From contig NZ_CP062006.1 of NCBI RefSeq assembly GCF_017487345.1, positions 1,246,001-1,310,000 of the forward strand: a DNA stretch of 64,000 bases, given 5' to 3'. This DNA is from Brevundimonas pondensis. GTDB lineage: Bacteria; Pseudomonadota; Alphaproteobacteria; Caulobacterales; Caulobacteraceae. The stretch's first letter is position 1. The number at the start of each line of letters is the position of its first letter. Both the position numbers and the translations under genes were made by a program. Positions 35,089 to 47,434 of this stretch are shown piece after piece. Under the pieces are notes generated by a model. The model ran no database searches, was not told the DNA's origin, and saw only the letters and a list, made by a program, of their open reading frames with translations.

Positions 35089-36423
35089 ATGGCAGCCATG
35101 GGTGAGGGGGGCGGCAACGCCGTCATCGACCGGGCCAAATTCGGCCCGCTACAGTTCGGCGTCACGGCGCTGTGCTTCATCATCGCCATGCTTGACGGCT
35201 TCGACACCCAGTCGATCGCCTTCGTCGCGCCCAAGATCGCCGAGGACTGGGGCCTGGCCCCGTCGGCGTTCGGCCCGATCTTCGCCATCGGCCTTCTGGG
35301 GCTGACGGTCGGCGCCTTCACCCTGAGCCCGGCGGCGGACAAGTTCGGCCGCAAGACGGTCATCCTGATCTCGACCTTCATCTTCGGCCTGTTCGCCCTG
35401 CTGACGGCCTTCTCGACCTCGATGAACGAGCTGCTGATCTACCGCTTCATCACCGGCGTCGGTCTGGGCGCCGCCATGCCCAACATCATCGCCCTGACCA
35501 GCGAATACGGCCCGGCCCGCCTGCGCGCGACCCTGGTGACGGTCATGTTCTGCGGCTTCCCCCTGGGCTCGACCATCGGCGGCCTGATCTCGACCTGGCT
35601 GATCGCCCACTTCGACTGGCACTCGGTCTTCGTCGTCGGCGGAGTCCTGCCGCTGCTGCTGCTGCCGGTGCTCTGGTTCATGCTGCCGGAATCGGTGCGC
35701 TTCCTGGTCGCCAAGGGCGCGCCGGAGCACAAGATCGCCCCCATCGTGAAGAAGATCGACGCTGACGCCTCGGTCAGCGAATTCATCGCCGGCCTGAAGC
35801 ACGAGCAGTCGTCGGCGGCCAAGGGCTTCTCGGTCTTCCAGCTGTTCCGTGAGGGCCGCACGCCGGTGACCCTGCTGCTGTGGGTCGCCTTCTTCATGAA
35901 CCTGCTGGTCATGTACTTCCTGGTGAACTGGCTGCCGACCCTGCTGAAGGGCGCCGGTCTGCCGCTCAGCATGGCCATCCTGTCGACCGCGACCCTGAAC
36001 ATGGGCGGCGTCGTCGGCGCCATCGTCCTGGGCCGGATGATCGACAAGATCAGCCCCTATGTCGTCCTGGGTTCGGCCTATGCCGCCTCGGCCGCCTTCA
36101 TCGCCCTTCTGGCCTTCGGCGGCACCAACCTGACGGTTCTGCTGGTCGGCGCAGCCCTGTCCGGCTTCGGCGTCGTCGGCGCCCAGATCGGCTGCAACGC
36201 CCTGACGGCGGCCGTCTATCCGACCGCTATCCGCGCCACGGGCGTGGGCTGGGCCCTGGGCGTCGGCCGCATCGGCGCCATCGTCGGACCTCTGGTCGGC
36301 GGCGTGCTGCTGGCCGCCGGCTGGACGCCGCAGTCGCTGATCCTGCTGGCTGTCATCCCAGCCGTGATCGCCTCGATCGCGGTCTTCACCCTCGGCGGCG
36401 TGCGTCGTCGCGCCGGAGTCTGA
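35089..36423 (+). CDS. MFS transporter, aromatic acid:H+ symporter (AAHS) type
   Basis: A 444-aa, 12-helix transporter. It has LDGFDTQSIAFVAPKIAEDW (aromatic acid:H+ symporter DGxD), the loop 2-3 motif DKFGRKTVI and a matching D-rich loop at the second half (GRMIDKISPY). By context it should import salicylate or gentisate. ATG 35089 has a CAGGAGG site; earlier in-frame codons overlap other genes and are rejected. Confidence 0.9.
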   Translation: MAAMGEGGGNAVIDRAKFGPLQFGVTALCFIIAMLDGFDTQSIAFVAPKIAEDWGLAPSAFGPIFAIGLLGLTVGAFTLSPAADKFGRKTVILISTFIFGLFALLTAFSTSMNELLIYRFITGVGLGAAMPNIIALTSEYGPARLRATLVTVMFCGFPLGSTIGGLISTWLIAHFDWHSVFVVGGVLPLLLLPVLWFMLPESVRFLVAKGAPEHKIAPIVKKIDADASVSEFIAGLKHEQSSAAKGFSVFQLFREGRTPVTLLLWVAFFMNLLVMYFLVNWLPTLLKGAGLPLSMAILSTATLNMGGVVGAIVLGRMIDKISPYVVLGSAYAASAAFIALLAFGGTNLTVLLVGAALSGFGVVGAQIGCNALTAAVYPTAIRATGVGWALGVGRIGAIVGPLVGGVLLAAGWTPQSLILLAVIPAVIASIAVFTLGGVRRRAGV

Positions 36424-36427
36424 CCCC

Positions 36428-37057
36428 ATGATCCTGCACGGTTATTTCCGCTCCACGGCCTCCTGGCGGGTTCGTATCGCCCTGGGTCTCAAGGGACTGG
36501 AGGCCGTGCAGGTCATCCACCACCTGCGCAAGGGCGAGCAGCGGGCGCCGGAATACCTGGCGCTCAACCCGCAGGGGTTGCTGCCATCCTTCGTCACCGA
36601 CGACGGCGCGGTCCTGACCCAGTCGCTGGCCATCATCGAATACCTCGACGAGACCTCGCCCGAGCCGTCGCTGCTGCCCGCCGATCCGGTGCAAAGGGCC
36701 AGGGTCCGCGCCGTGGCTCAGGCCGTCGCCTGCGACATCCACCCGGTTCAGAACCTCAAGGTGCTGCAACGCCTGCGCGACCTCGGTCTGGGCGAAGAAG
36801 TGGTTCAGGCCTGGGCCGCCACCGTCATCGAGGAAGGCCTCGACGCGGTCGACAAGCTGCTGGCCGACCAGCCGGGGCCCTTCGCCTTCGGCGATGCTCC
36901 GACCCTGGCCGACCTCTGCATCGTGCCGCAACTGGGCAACGCCCGTCGCTTCGGCGTCGAGGTGCGCTGGCCGCGCCTGCTGGCCATTGAAGCGGCCTGC
37001 CTCGAACTGCCCGCCTTCCAGAACGCGGTCCCGGGCAAACAGCTCGACGCCGAATAA
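36428..37057 (+). CDS. nagL: Maleylpyruvate isomerase (zeta-class GST)
   Basis: A 209-aa GST-fold protein: YFRSTASWRVRIAL carries the catalytic Ser and the glutathione-site residues of the zeta class (maiA-like), and QSLAIIEYLDE is conserved. In this operon it should isomerise maleylpyruvate to fumarylpyruvate. It is the isomerisation step between the dioxygenase and the hydrolase. Starts 4 bp after the transporter. Confidence 0.9.
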   Translation: MILHGYFRSTASWRVRIALGLKGLEAVQVIHHLRKGEQRAPEYLALNPQGLLPSFVTDDGAVLTQSLAIIEYLDETSPEPSLLPADPVQRARVRAVAQAVACDIHPVQNLKVLQRLRDLGLGEEVVQAWAATVIEEGLDAVDKLLADQPGPFAFGDAPTLADLCIVPQLGNARRFGVEVRWPRLLAIEAACLELPAFQNAVPGKQLDAE

Positions 37058-37112
37058 TCATCCCAATCGAACCGAGCGCGGAGCCAACCGCGCCCTTTCC
37101 CGGAGGACATCC

Positions 37113-38576
37113 ATGAGTATCGCCGCTGCGGCCGCCGCCGCATTGCTTTCGCACGCCACTATACCCGCCCCCATGCCTGCGGACGCCGAGGCGCCGATCC
37201 AGACCGCGCCTGTTGCGGCTCCGGCCGCCGGGCCTGCCACGGCGCCGGCCGCGCCGCCGCCGTTCAAGATGATCAATCACGACGAGAGCTATGCCTACCT
37301 GGCCGATCCGGCCAAGCGCACCTCGACCTGGTCGAAGTTCAAATATGTCCCGGTCGGCGGCGAGGGCAGTCCCGTCTGGGCCAGCTTCGGCGGCGAACTG
37401 CGTTTCCGCGCCGAGCACCGCGACAACGAGCGCTTCGGCCGCGGCCTTCAGGACACCGGCGGCGACTTCCAGACCCGCGCCCGCCTGTGGGGCGAACTGA
37501 ACCTGGGGTCTTCGCTGCGGGCCTTTGTCGACGTGCAGGACGCCCGCACCTCGGGTCTGGCCAGCGGCGAACCGGTGATCGAGGAAAACCGCACCGATCT
37601 GCATCAGGCCTTCCTTGAGGCCAAGACCGGTCTGGGCGAGGGCAGCTTGCGCGTCCGCGCCGGGCGTCAGGAGTTCGGTCAGGGCGGCTTCCGCCTGTTC
37701 GACATGCGCGAGGGCGCCAACGCCCGCGTGGCCCTGGACATGGTCCGGGTCATGTACGACAGCCCGACCGGTTGGAGCGGCGGCGCCTTCGCCGGCTACG
37801 CCCTGCGCGAAGGCAAGGCCTCGTGGGACGACGCCACCAACTTCGACTATCGCCTCTACGGCGCGACCGCTGCGAAGACGCTGGGGCAGGGGGCGACGGC
37901 GCCGAAGCTGGAGCTGCTCTACGCCAACACCGACCGGCTGGTGACGCCCTTCTATGGCCAGGTGGCGGGCCGCGACGACCGTGACACCCTGTCGGTGCGT
38001 CTGACCGGCAAGGTCGCGCCCTGGGACTATGAGATCAAGGCTGTTAGGCAGTGGGGCTCGTTCCGCGATCTCGACATCGACGCCTGGTTCTTCTCGGCGG
38101 TCGGCGGGCGCACCTTCTCGGGCGTCAAGTGGTCGCCGCGCGTCGCCGTGCGTCTGGACGTCGGCTCGGGCGACAAGGACCCCAACGACGGCAAGCTGAA
38201 CAGCTTCAACCCCCTGTTCCCGCAACCGGCGGCCCTGCGCACGGATCTGGGCTTCGCCAACATGGTGCTGCTGCAGCCCGAGGTGACGGTGCGCCCGACG
38301 CCCAAGCTGACGCTCGGCGCCAACACCGCCGGCCTGTGGCGCCAGAGCAAGGACGACGGTCTCTACGCCCTGTCCGGCATGGTGCTGCGCGGCGCCAACG
38401 AGGGGCAGTCCTCCTATGTCGGCTGGCGCACCGGCGTCTTCGCCCGCTACGCCCTGACGCCCTATGTCTCGCTGATGGGCGTGGCCAACTACACCAAGGC
38501 CGGCGACTTCCTGAAGGAAACCGGCACGGCGGAGGACCAGTCCTATCTGGGGACCTTCCTGACCTTGCGCTTCTGA
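37113..38576 (+). CDS. Alginate-export-type outer membrane porin
   Basis: A 487-aa outer-membrane beta-barrel with an N-terminal Ala/Pro-rich leader (about 1-50), then repeated amphipathic strands and a terminal F. GELRFRAEHRDNERFG and VRAGRQEFGQGGFRLFDMREGANARVALD match the alginate_exp family. As the last gene of the catabolic cluster it may admit aromatic acids. Start ATG 37113 has a CGGAGGA site. Confidence 0.85.
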   Translation: MSIAAAAAAALLSHATIPAPMPADAEAPIQTAPVAAPAAGPATAPAAPPPFKMINHDESYAYLADPAKRTSTWSKFKYVPVGGEGSPVWASFGGELRFRAEHRDNERFGRGLQDTGGDFQTRARLWGELNLGSSLRAFVDVQDARTSGLASGEPVIEENRTDLHQAFLEAKTGLGEGSLRVRAGRQEFGQGGFRLFDMREGANARVALDMVRVMYDSPTGWSGGAFAGYALREGKASWDDATNFDYRLYGATAAKTLGQGATAPKLELLYANTDRLVTPFYGQVAGRDDRDTLSVRLTGKVAPWDYEIKAVRQWGSFRDLDIDAWFFSAVGGRTFSGVKWSPRVAVRLDVGSGDKDPNDGKLNSFNPLFPQPAALRTDLGFANMVLLQPEVTVRPTPKLTLGANTAGLWRQSKDDGLYALSGMVLRGANEGQSSYVGWRTGVFARYALTPYVSLMGVANYTKAGDFLKETGTAEDQSYLGTFLTLRF

Positions 38577-38680
38577 GGCGCATGGCGGGTTGGGCCGTCG
38601 TCGGCGAGGCGGCGGCCACAACCTGTGGCGAATGCGTCGCCGGCCCTCCCCATGTCGGATAGGGGGATGTAAGGAAGCGC

Positions 38681-40504
38681 ATGCGCCAGACATTCGACGA
38701 AACCACCGATCCGTCCTTCGGGGCCAAGCACCTGCCTTTGCTCCGCGCCGAGATGGCCAAGCAGGGCCTCGACGGCCTGCTGGTCCCGCACGAGGACGAG
38801 CATCAGAACGAATACCTGCCCGACGCTAATGAGCGACTGGCGTGGGTCAGCGGCTTCACCGGCTCGGCCGGGGCGGGCGTGGTGTTGAAGGACCGCGCGG
38901 CGGTCTTCGTCGACGGCCGCTACACGGTACAGGCCAAGGCCCAGACCGATCCGGCCCTGTTCGAGCGCGTCGAACTGAACAAGCTGGCCGCCTGGCTGGA
39001 GGGCGTGAGCGCCGGTTCGGTCATCGGCTATGACCCACGCCTGCACAGCCCCGACGCCCTCGCCACTCTGCGCGCGGCGGTTGAGAAGGCCGGGGCGACG
39101 CTGAAAGCGGTCGAGCCCAACCCCATCGATCTGGCCTGGGGCGACGCCCGTCCGGCCCAGCCGCAGGCGCCGGTCGTGCCGCACGACGACCGCTATACCG
39201 GCGAGAACGCGGCGTCCAAGCGCGTCCGCATCGGTCAGGCCATCAAGGCAAAAGGCGCGGACGTGGCTGTGTTGACCTCGCCGTCGTCGCTGGCCTGGCT
39301 GTTCAACATTCGCGGCGGCGACGTGATCCGCACGCCCCTGCCGCTGGGACAGGCCGTGGTGAAGGCGGACGGGACGGCCAGCGTCTTCCTCGATCCGGCC
39401 AAGGTGACGAATGAGCTGCCCGGCTGGCTGGGCGACGCCGTGACGCTGGAGACGTCCGAGGCGCTGCCCGGCGCGCTGGACGCCCTGTCAGGGCGCAAGG
39501 TGATGATCGATCCGGCCGTGTCCTCGGCCTGGTATTTCGACCGGCTGGAAGCGGCGGGCGCGGCTATCGTTCGCGGCATGGACCCCTGCGCCCTGCCGCG
39601 CGCCCAGAAGAACGACGTCGAGATCGAGGGCAGCCGTCAGGCGCACATTCGCGACGGCGCGGCCCTGACCCGCTTCCTGCATTGGGTGGATACGGTCGCG
39701 CAGAAAACCCTGCCCGACGAGCGGGCGGTGGTCGAGGCGCTGGAGGGCTTCCGCGAGGCGACGGGGATGCTGAAGGATCTGTCCTTCGACACCATCGCCG
39801 GGGTCGGGCCGAACGGCGCCCTGCCGCACTACAAGCCGGTCGGCGCCAAGATCCGGCCGATGGAGGCGGGTTCGCTTCTGCTGGTGGACGGCGGCGGTCA
39901 GTATCTGGACGGGACCACGGACGTGACCCGCACCATGGCCATCGGCGAGGGCACGGCGGATCAGCGCCGGATGTTCACCCTGGTCCTGAAGGGCCATATC
40001 GCCATGGCGGTGATCCGTTTCCCCGCCGGGACGACGGGCCACCAACTGGACGCCGTGGCGCGCCAGCCCCTGTGGAACGCCGGCTTCGACTTTGACCATG
40101 GCACCGGCCATGGCGTCGGGTCGTATCTGGGCGTGCATGAGGGGCCGCAGCGCATCGCGCCCTATGTCAACACCCAGCCGTTGCTGACCGGCATGATCCT
40201 GTCGAACGAGCCGGGCTATTACCGTGAAGGCGAGTGGGGCATCCGCATCGAGACGCTGCAGGTCGTCACGGCCCCGACGCAGGTTCCGGGCGGCGAGCGG
40301 CCGATGCACGGCTTCGAGCAGCTGACCCTGGCGCCGCTGGATCGTCGTCTGATTGATGTGGCTCTGCTGACCGCCGACGAGCGCGCCTATGTGGACGCCT
40401 ATCACGCCGAGGTTCTGGCCAAGGTCGGGCCTCTGCTGGCTGAGGGGGTACAGAAGGACGAGGCGGCGCTGGAATGGCTGAAGGCGCAGACGGCGCCGCT
40501 GTAG
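38681..40504 (+). CDS. Xaa-Pro aminopeptidase (aminopeptidase P, M24B)
   Basis: A 607-aa enzyme with two N-terminal creatinase-like domains and a C-terminal pita-bread catalytic domain. Metal ligands: D in LLVDGGGQYLDGTTDVTRT (both Asp), H in GTGHGVGSYLGVHEG, E in ILSNEPGYY and E in GIRIETL. It removes N-terminal residues before proline. It is separate from the catabolic operon by about 100 bp. Confidence 0.92.
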   Translation: MRQTFDETTDPSFGAKHLPLLRAEMAKQGLDGLLVPHEDEHQNEYLPDANERLAWVSGFTGSAGAGVVLKDRAAVFVDGRYTVQAKAQTDPALFERVELNKLAAWLEGVSAGSVIGYDPRLHSPDALATLRAAVEKAGATLKAVEPNPIDLAWGDARPAQPQAPVVPHDDRYTGENAASKRVRIGQAIKAKGADVAVLTSPSSLAWLFNIRGGDVIRTPLPLGQAVVKADGTASVFLDPAKVTNELPGWLGDAVTLETSEALPGALDALSGRKVMIDPAVSSAWYFDRLEAAGAAIVRGMDPCALPRAQKNDVEIEGSRQAHIRDGAALTRFLHWVDTVAQKTLPDERAVVEALEGFREATGMLKDLSFDTIAGVGPNGALPHYKPVGAKIRPMEAGSLLLVDGGGQYLDGTTDVTRTMAIGEGTADQRRMFTLVLKGHIAMAVIRFPAGTTGHQLDAVARQPLWNAGFDFDHGTGHGVGSYLGVHEGPQRIAPYVNTQPLLTGMILSNEPGYYREGEWGIRIETLQVVTAPTQVPGGERPMHGFEQLTLAPLDRRLIDVALLTADERAYVDAYHAEVLAKVGPLLAEGVQKDEAALEWLKAQTAPL

Positions 40505-40508
40505 GCCG

Positions 40509-40880
40509 ATGATCGGCGCCATCGCCCTGTTGCTCGTCTGCCACTTGGCGGGCGAGGTGATCCACCGGCTGACGGGCCTGCCCCTGCCGGGGTCGGTGAT
40601 CGGCATGGTGCTGCTGCTGGCGTGGCTGGCCTTTGTGCCGAGAGAGCGGCTGACGCTGACGCAGGTGACGGGCTGGCTGACGGCGCATCTGTCGATCATG
40701 TTCGTCCCTGCCGCCGTGGGCGTGATGGAGGAGGGGGCGATCCTGTCGCGCTATGGCCTCGGCATCGTCGTGGCGGTGGTGGTTTCGACCCTGCTGACCT
40801 TGGCGGTGACGGCTCTGGTGTTCCGCGCCGTGGCGGGGCGGGATGAGCCTGAGCCGGAAGCTGAGGAGAGCGCGTCGTGA
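40509..40880 (+). CDS. CidA/LrgA family membrane protein
   Basis: A 123-aa protein with about four transmembrane helices and LPLPGSVIGMVLLL, the LrgA/CidA signature. It is a holin-like partner of the LrgB gene that follows and overlaps it by 4 bp. Family members modulate murein hydrolase activity or export small metabolites. Confidence 0.87.
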   Translation: MIGAIALLLVCHLAGEVIHRLTGLPLPGSVIGMVLLLAWLAFVPRERLTLTQVTGWLTAHLSIMFVPAAVGVMEEGAILSRYGLGIVVAVVVSTLLTLAVTALVFRAVAGRDEPEPEAEESAS

Positions 40881-41569
40881 GCGATCTGATCGCGACGCCG
40901 CTGCTCTGGCTGGCGGTGACGCTGGTGGTGTTCGAGGCGGCCGACACCCTGTCGCGGCGCAGCAGGCGTCATCCGCTGTGCCATCCGGTGCTGCTGGCGA
41001 CGCCGGTGCTGATCGGGGTGCTGCTGGCGACGAAGACGCCCTATGCCACCTATGCCGAGGCGACGCAGGTATTGGGCTTTCTGCTGGGACCGGCGGTGGT
41101 GGGGCTGGCCGTGCCCATCTGGGCGCAGCGGGCGACGATCCGGCGTCTGGCAAAACCTCTGACCTGCGCCCTTCTGGCCGGGGCCGTGACGGCCATCGTC
41201 AGCGCCGTGGGCATTGTCTGGCTGTTCGGCGCGCCGGCTGAGATCATGGCCTCTATCGCCCCGCGCGCCACGACTACGCCGGTGGGGATGGCGGTGGCTT
41301 CGCAGCTGGGCGGCATACCGGCCCTGGCGGCGGTGATCGTGCTGATGTCGGGGGTGTTCGGGGCGATGACGGCGACGCCGTTGCTGAACCTGCTGAAGAT
41401 CAGGGACTGGCGGGCGCGGGGCTTTGCAGTCGGGGTGTCGGCGCACGGCTTTGGCGCGGCGCGGGCCTTTCAGGTGGACCAGACGGCGGGCGCCTTCGCC
41501 AGTCTGGGCATGGCGCTGAATGCAGTAGCGACGGCGACCATCCTGTCCATCGTGGCCAGTCTGATCTGA
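40877..41569 (+). CDS. LrgB family membrane protein
   Basis: A 230-aa protein with several membrane segments. Conserved stretches include ATQVLGFLLGPAVVGLAVPIWAQ, SIAPRATTTPVGMAVASQLGG and AHGFGAARAF. It is the usual partner of LrgA. The start is a GTG at 40877 overlapping the LrgA stop. Confidence 0.9.
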   Translation: MSDLIATPLLWLAVTLVVFEAADTLSRRSRRHPLCHPVLLATPVLIGVLLATKTPYATYAEATQVLGFLLGPAVVGLAVPIWAQRATIRRLAKPLTCALLAGAVTAIVSAVGIVWLFGAPAEIMASIAPRATTTPVGMAVASQLGGIPALAAVIVLMSGVFGAMTATPLLNLLKIRDWRARGFAVGVSAHGFGAARAFQVDQTAGAFASLGMALNAVATATILSIVASLI

Positions 41570-41661
41570 GGCGCGCCCCTTGAAATAAGGCCATACGGCG
41601 CCCATCTAAAAGGCGTCGGCGGATGCGCCGCCGACCCCCTCACATCAGAAGGAATGCGCGA

Positions 41662-42645
41662 ATGAAGATGCGCAAGCTGGGCCATGGCGGCCCTGAGGTC
41701 TCGGCCGTCGGTCTGGGCTGCATGGGCATGAGCGCCTTTTACGGCGGCGCCGACGAGGCCCAATCCATCGCGGTGATTCACCGCGCGCTCGACCTGGGCG
41801 TCACCCTGTTCGACACGGCCGAGATGTACGGCCCCCACACCAATGAAGTCCTGGTGGGCAAGGCGCTGAAGGATCGGCGCGACAAGGCCTTCATCGCCAC
41901 CAAGTTCGGCATCAACCGCCAGCCGGACGGCTCGGCCGTCACGGACGGTTCACCCGCCAACGTGCGCCGCGCGGTCGAGGGCAGCCTGAGCCGCCTCGGC
42001 GTCGATCACATCGACCTCTATTACCAGCACCGCATCGACCCCAATACGCCGATCGAGGAGACGGTCGGGGCGATGGCCGAACTGGTGAAGGAGGGCAAGG
42101 TGCGCTTCCTGGGCCTGTCCGAGGCGGCGCCCGCCACCTTGCGCCGCGCCCACGCCGTGCATCCGATCACGGCTTTGCAGACCGAATATTCGCTGTGGAG
42201 CCGTGACCCGGAGGACGAACTGCTGGGCGTGGTGCGTGAACTGGGCATCGGCTTCGTGCCCTACAGCCCGCTGGGACGGGGCTTCCTGTCGGGCGACATC
42301 AAGTCGATCGACGACCTGGCGCCCGACGACTTCCGCCGGACGAACCCGCGCTTTGCGGGCGACAACTTCCAGAAGAACCTCGATCTGGTCGGTGCGGTCG
42401 GCGCTATCGCTACGGACAAGGGCGTGACGGCGGCGCAACTGGCCTTGGCCTGGGTGCTGGCTCAGGGGGATGATCTGGTTCCCATCCCCGGCACGCGCCG
42501 CATCGCCACGCTGGAGCAGAACGCGGCGGCGGCGGATATCGTGCTGACGCCAGATGATCTGGCGCGGATCGAGGCCGTCTTCCCGCGCGGGGCGGCGGTG
42601 GGCGAGCGCTATGCGCCCGGCGGCATGAGTTCGCTGAACCGCTGA
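41662..42645 (+). CDS. Aldo/keto reductase
   Basis: A 327-aa NADPH-dependent TIM-barrel reductase. Catalytic tetrad: D in [14 protein letters not shown] in the same segment, K in TKFGI, H in [20 protein letters not shown] is the NADPH pocket. The start ATG 41662 is supported by AGAAGGA at 41647-41653. The substrate is unknown. Confidence 0.92.
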   Translation: MKMRKLGHGGPEVSAVGLGCMGMSAFYGGADEAQSIAVIHRALDLGVTLFDTAEMYGPHTNEVLVGKALKDRRDKAFIATKFGINRQPDGSAVTDGSPANVRRAVEGSLSRLGVDHIDLYYQHRIDPNTPIEETVGAMAELVKEGKVRFLGLSEAAPATLRRAHAVHPITALQTEYSLWSRDPEDELLGVVRELGIGFVPYSPLGRGFLSGDIKSIDDLAPDDFRRTNPRFAGDNFQKNLDLVGAVGAIATDKGVTAAQLALAWVLAQGDDLVPIPGTRRIATLEQNAAAADIVLTPDDLARIEAVFPRGAAVGERYAPGGMSSLNR

Positions 42646-42650
42646 TGTGA

Positions 42651-42684
42651 AACGCCTCCCTCGCGATCGCGGGGGAGGCGTTCT
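42651..42684 (+). terminator. Rho-independent terminator after the aldo/keto reductase
   Basis: AACGCCTCCC at 42651-42660 pairs with GGGAGGCGTT at 42673-42682. The loop itself contains the palindrome TCGCGATCGCG. The T tract is short. Confidence 0.65.
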
Positions 42685-42706
42685 GCATTTGGGGCTGTAG
42701 GGCCGA

Positions 42707-43129
42707 CTACTGGATGCGGGTCCAGGTTTGGGTCTTGCACAGGGGGGCGACGATGCAGCCGCGTAGGCGCAAGGAATTGTCGTTGGTCATGGTGATGGTG
42801 CCGCGATAGGTGCCGCCGTCCGCCGGGTTGTAGACCGAACCGCCCCGCCATTCGGTCGGGCCGCCCGTGAAGCCGCTGAGCATGGTGAGGCCGCGCAGGG
42901 TGCGGTTGCGCTGGCTGGCGTCCTTGTTGTGTTCGTCGCGGGCGTTGGGCTGGGCGCGGATATGGTCGGAGGTCACCAGGGTGCCGCACAGGGCCTGACC
43001 GCAGCGGGCGATGCGCACTTGACCGCCGTTGGTCGGCGTCTGCCACAGGCCGGTCGGGTCGCCGGCGAGGGCGGGGGAGGCCAAGGCGGCGGCGACGATG
43101 GCGGCGGCGGCCAGGACGGAGAACTTCAT
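42707..43129 (-). CDS. DUF2147 family secreted protein
   Basis: A 140-aa protein with a signal peptide (MKFSVLAAAAIVAAALASPALA) and mature DPTGLWQTPTNGGQVRIARCGQALCGTLV, YNPADGGTYRGTITM and LRGCIVAPLCKTQTWTR, the DUF2147 pattern. The paired Cys residues suggest disulfides. Periplasmic, function unknown. ATG 43129 is the signal-peptide start. Confidence 0.87.
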   Translation of the reverse strand: MKFSVLAAAAIVAAALASPALAGDPTGLWQTPTNGGQVRIARCGQALCGTLVTSDHIRAQPNARDEHNKDASQRNRTLRGLTMLSGFTGGPTEWRGGSVYNPADGGTYRGTITMTNDNSLRLRGCIVAPLCKTQTWTRIQ

Positions 43130-43308
43130 CGGGCGTATTCCTTCACACGGACCGTTGAGCCGATCCCTTGAGTGAAGGGTGATCCTGGTTTCGGTCCGAA
43201 ACAAGGCCCAAAATTGTGACGTTCAATCAATGATTACATGACCTTAGGTCAATATTTGAGCGTGATGGTCGACTAAGGCGATGGATTTCCGGGGCTTTCT
43301 GTCGCCCA

Positions 43309-43922
43309 TCAAACGGCGCGCTGGCGGCGCGGGCGTGACCCGGCCGAGGAGCAGGGGCTGTAGCCAGCGGCGTGCAGGCGGCCGAGGCTGACGCCAGTGG
43401 CCCCAGCGAGCGTGGCGGCGCAGGCGGCCCTGTGAACTTGCAGCGCCTGCAGCGCGACCGAGGCGCAGGCGAAGGCGTCTTCGGCGGCGTCGTGGTGTTT
43501 GAACTGGATGCCCAGTTCGGCGCAGACATTGTTCAGCTTGTGCGAGGCGAACTCGGGCCAGGTGATCTGGGCCAGCTTGACGGTGCAGAGGTAGTCGAAC
43601 TCGGGATAGGCGAGGCCGTAGTGGTCGCAGGTCCCGCGAATGACGCTGACGTCGAAGGCGGCGTTGTGAGCCAGCACCGTCCGGCCTTGCAGGCGCGGGG
43701 CGATGGCGGCCAGGACGGCGGGGAATTCCTCTGCGTCCTCGACCTGTTCGGGGCCGATGCCATGGAAGGCGATGTTGAAGCTGGCGAAGCGCATCCCCGG
43801 CGGGCGAATGTAGTGGTGCTCGACGGATTCGATGACGCCGTCGTTGATCCAGGCGAGGCCGATCGAGCAGGGGCTGGACCTCTGCTCGTTTGCGGTTTCG
43901 AAGTCGATGGCGACGGCGTGCA

Positions 43923-43923
<1 letters not shown>
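43309..43923 (-). CDS. 3'-5' exonuclease (DnaQ-like)
   Basis: A 204-aa DEDDh exonuclease. Exo I is in AIDFETAN (D, E), Exo II in AHNAAFDVSVI (D) and Exo III has HHDAAEDAFA (H, D). The first ATG at 43923 touches the last base of the ligA stop, so they are coupled. ATG 43944 is an alternative upstream start. The C-terminus after 165 is basic and variable. Confidence 0.87.
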
Positions 43924-46277
<2,354 letters not shown>

Positions 46278-46383
46278 TTAGCATCGGCGGCCACGAGATC
46301 GCAGCGTCCATGACAGAAACGTAATCTGACGCCGGGCGCGACGCCCGCTAGCGTCCCGCCGACCGTTTTGCCCGGAGCCTTTC

Positions 46384-47343
46384 ATGCGTCCTGTCTTCGC
46401 CAGCCTGACCGCTATCGCCGCCGCCCTGACGCTGGCCGCCTGTGAGACGACTACGCCTGTGGCGAGTGAGGCGGCGCCCGTCGCGGCGACCGCTGACTAC
46501 AGCCAACTGATGGATGACCTGCGCATCCTGTCGGCGGACGACATGCAGGGGCGCGACACCGGATCGGAAGGCGGGGCCAGGGCCCGTGAGTACATTGTCG
46601 GGCGTCTGGAGGCCCTGGGCGTCCAGCCGTCGCCCATGGGGCGGTTGCAGCCCTGGGAGATGCAGGGGCGGACGCGCGAAGGGACGAAGACCTTCAACGG
46701 GACCAACATCATCGGCGTCATTCCCGGCACACGGGTGTCCGACAAATACATCGTGGTCACGGCCCACTATGACCACGTCGGGGTCAACAACGGCCAGATC
46801 TACAACGGCGCCGATGACAACGCTTCGGGCGTGGCGACCATGCTGGAGTTGGCCAAGCGGCTGAAGGCTGCTCCGCCCGAGCACAGCGTCCTGATCGTCG
46901 CCCTGGACGGCGAGGAGCGCAGCCTGCTGGGCGCCAAGCATTTCGTCGAGGCGCCGCCCGTGCCGCTGTCGTCGATCTCGATGAACCTCAACTTCGACAT
47001 GACGGCGCGGGCCGACAGCGACGGCAAGCTGTGGGTCACTGGCACCTATCAGCATCCCTATTTCCGCCCGGTGCTGGAGCGGATCGCGCCGCGTGGGACC
47101 GTGTCCCTGGCCTTCGGCAAGGACACGCCCGAGGACAAGGGCGCGGACAACTGGGTCGAGGCGTCGGACCACGCCGCCTTCCACCGCGCGGGCCTGCCCT
47201 TCCTCTATTTCGGCGTGAACTATCACGCGGACTATCACCGCCCGACGGATGATTTCGAGAAGGTGGTTCCGGCCACTTTCCAGTCCTCGACGGAGCTGGC
47301 CATTGAAGGGTTCCGCGCGCTGGACGCCTGGCTGGATCAATAG
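46384..47343 (+). CDS. M28 family metallopeptidase, lipoprotein
   Basis: A 319-aa zinc peptidase. Lipobox LAAC with C20, then a domain with TAHYDHVGV (His), GADDNASGVA (Asp), DGEERSLLG (Glu), NFDM and C-terminal HADYHRPTDD (His), giving a full M28 set. Probably lipid-anchored in the periplasm. Cleaves N-terminal amino acids; exact substrate unknown. Confidence 0.9.
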   Translation: MRPVFASLTAIAAALTLAACETTTPVASEAAPVAATADYSQLMDDLRILSADDMQGRDTGSEGGARAREYIVGRLEALGVQPSPMGRLQPWEMQGRTREGTKTFNGTNIIGVIPGTRVSDKYIVVTAHYDHVGVNNGQIYNGADDNASGVATMLELAKRLKAAPPEHSVLIVALDGEERSLLGAKHFVEAPPVPLSSISMNLNFDMTARADSDGKLWVTGTYQHPYFRPVLERIAPRGTVSLAFGKDTPEDKGADNWVEASDHAAFHRAGLPFLYFGVNYHADYHRPTDDFEKVVPATFQSSTELAIEGFRALDAWLDQ

Positions 47344-47434
47344 GGCCTCTGCTGCAAAGGCTTCGCAAACATAGGCCTTGAATCCGCCTTCAGAGCGGCG
47401 TTCTGTCGCACCCTCATCAGTCGAGGAAATACCG

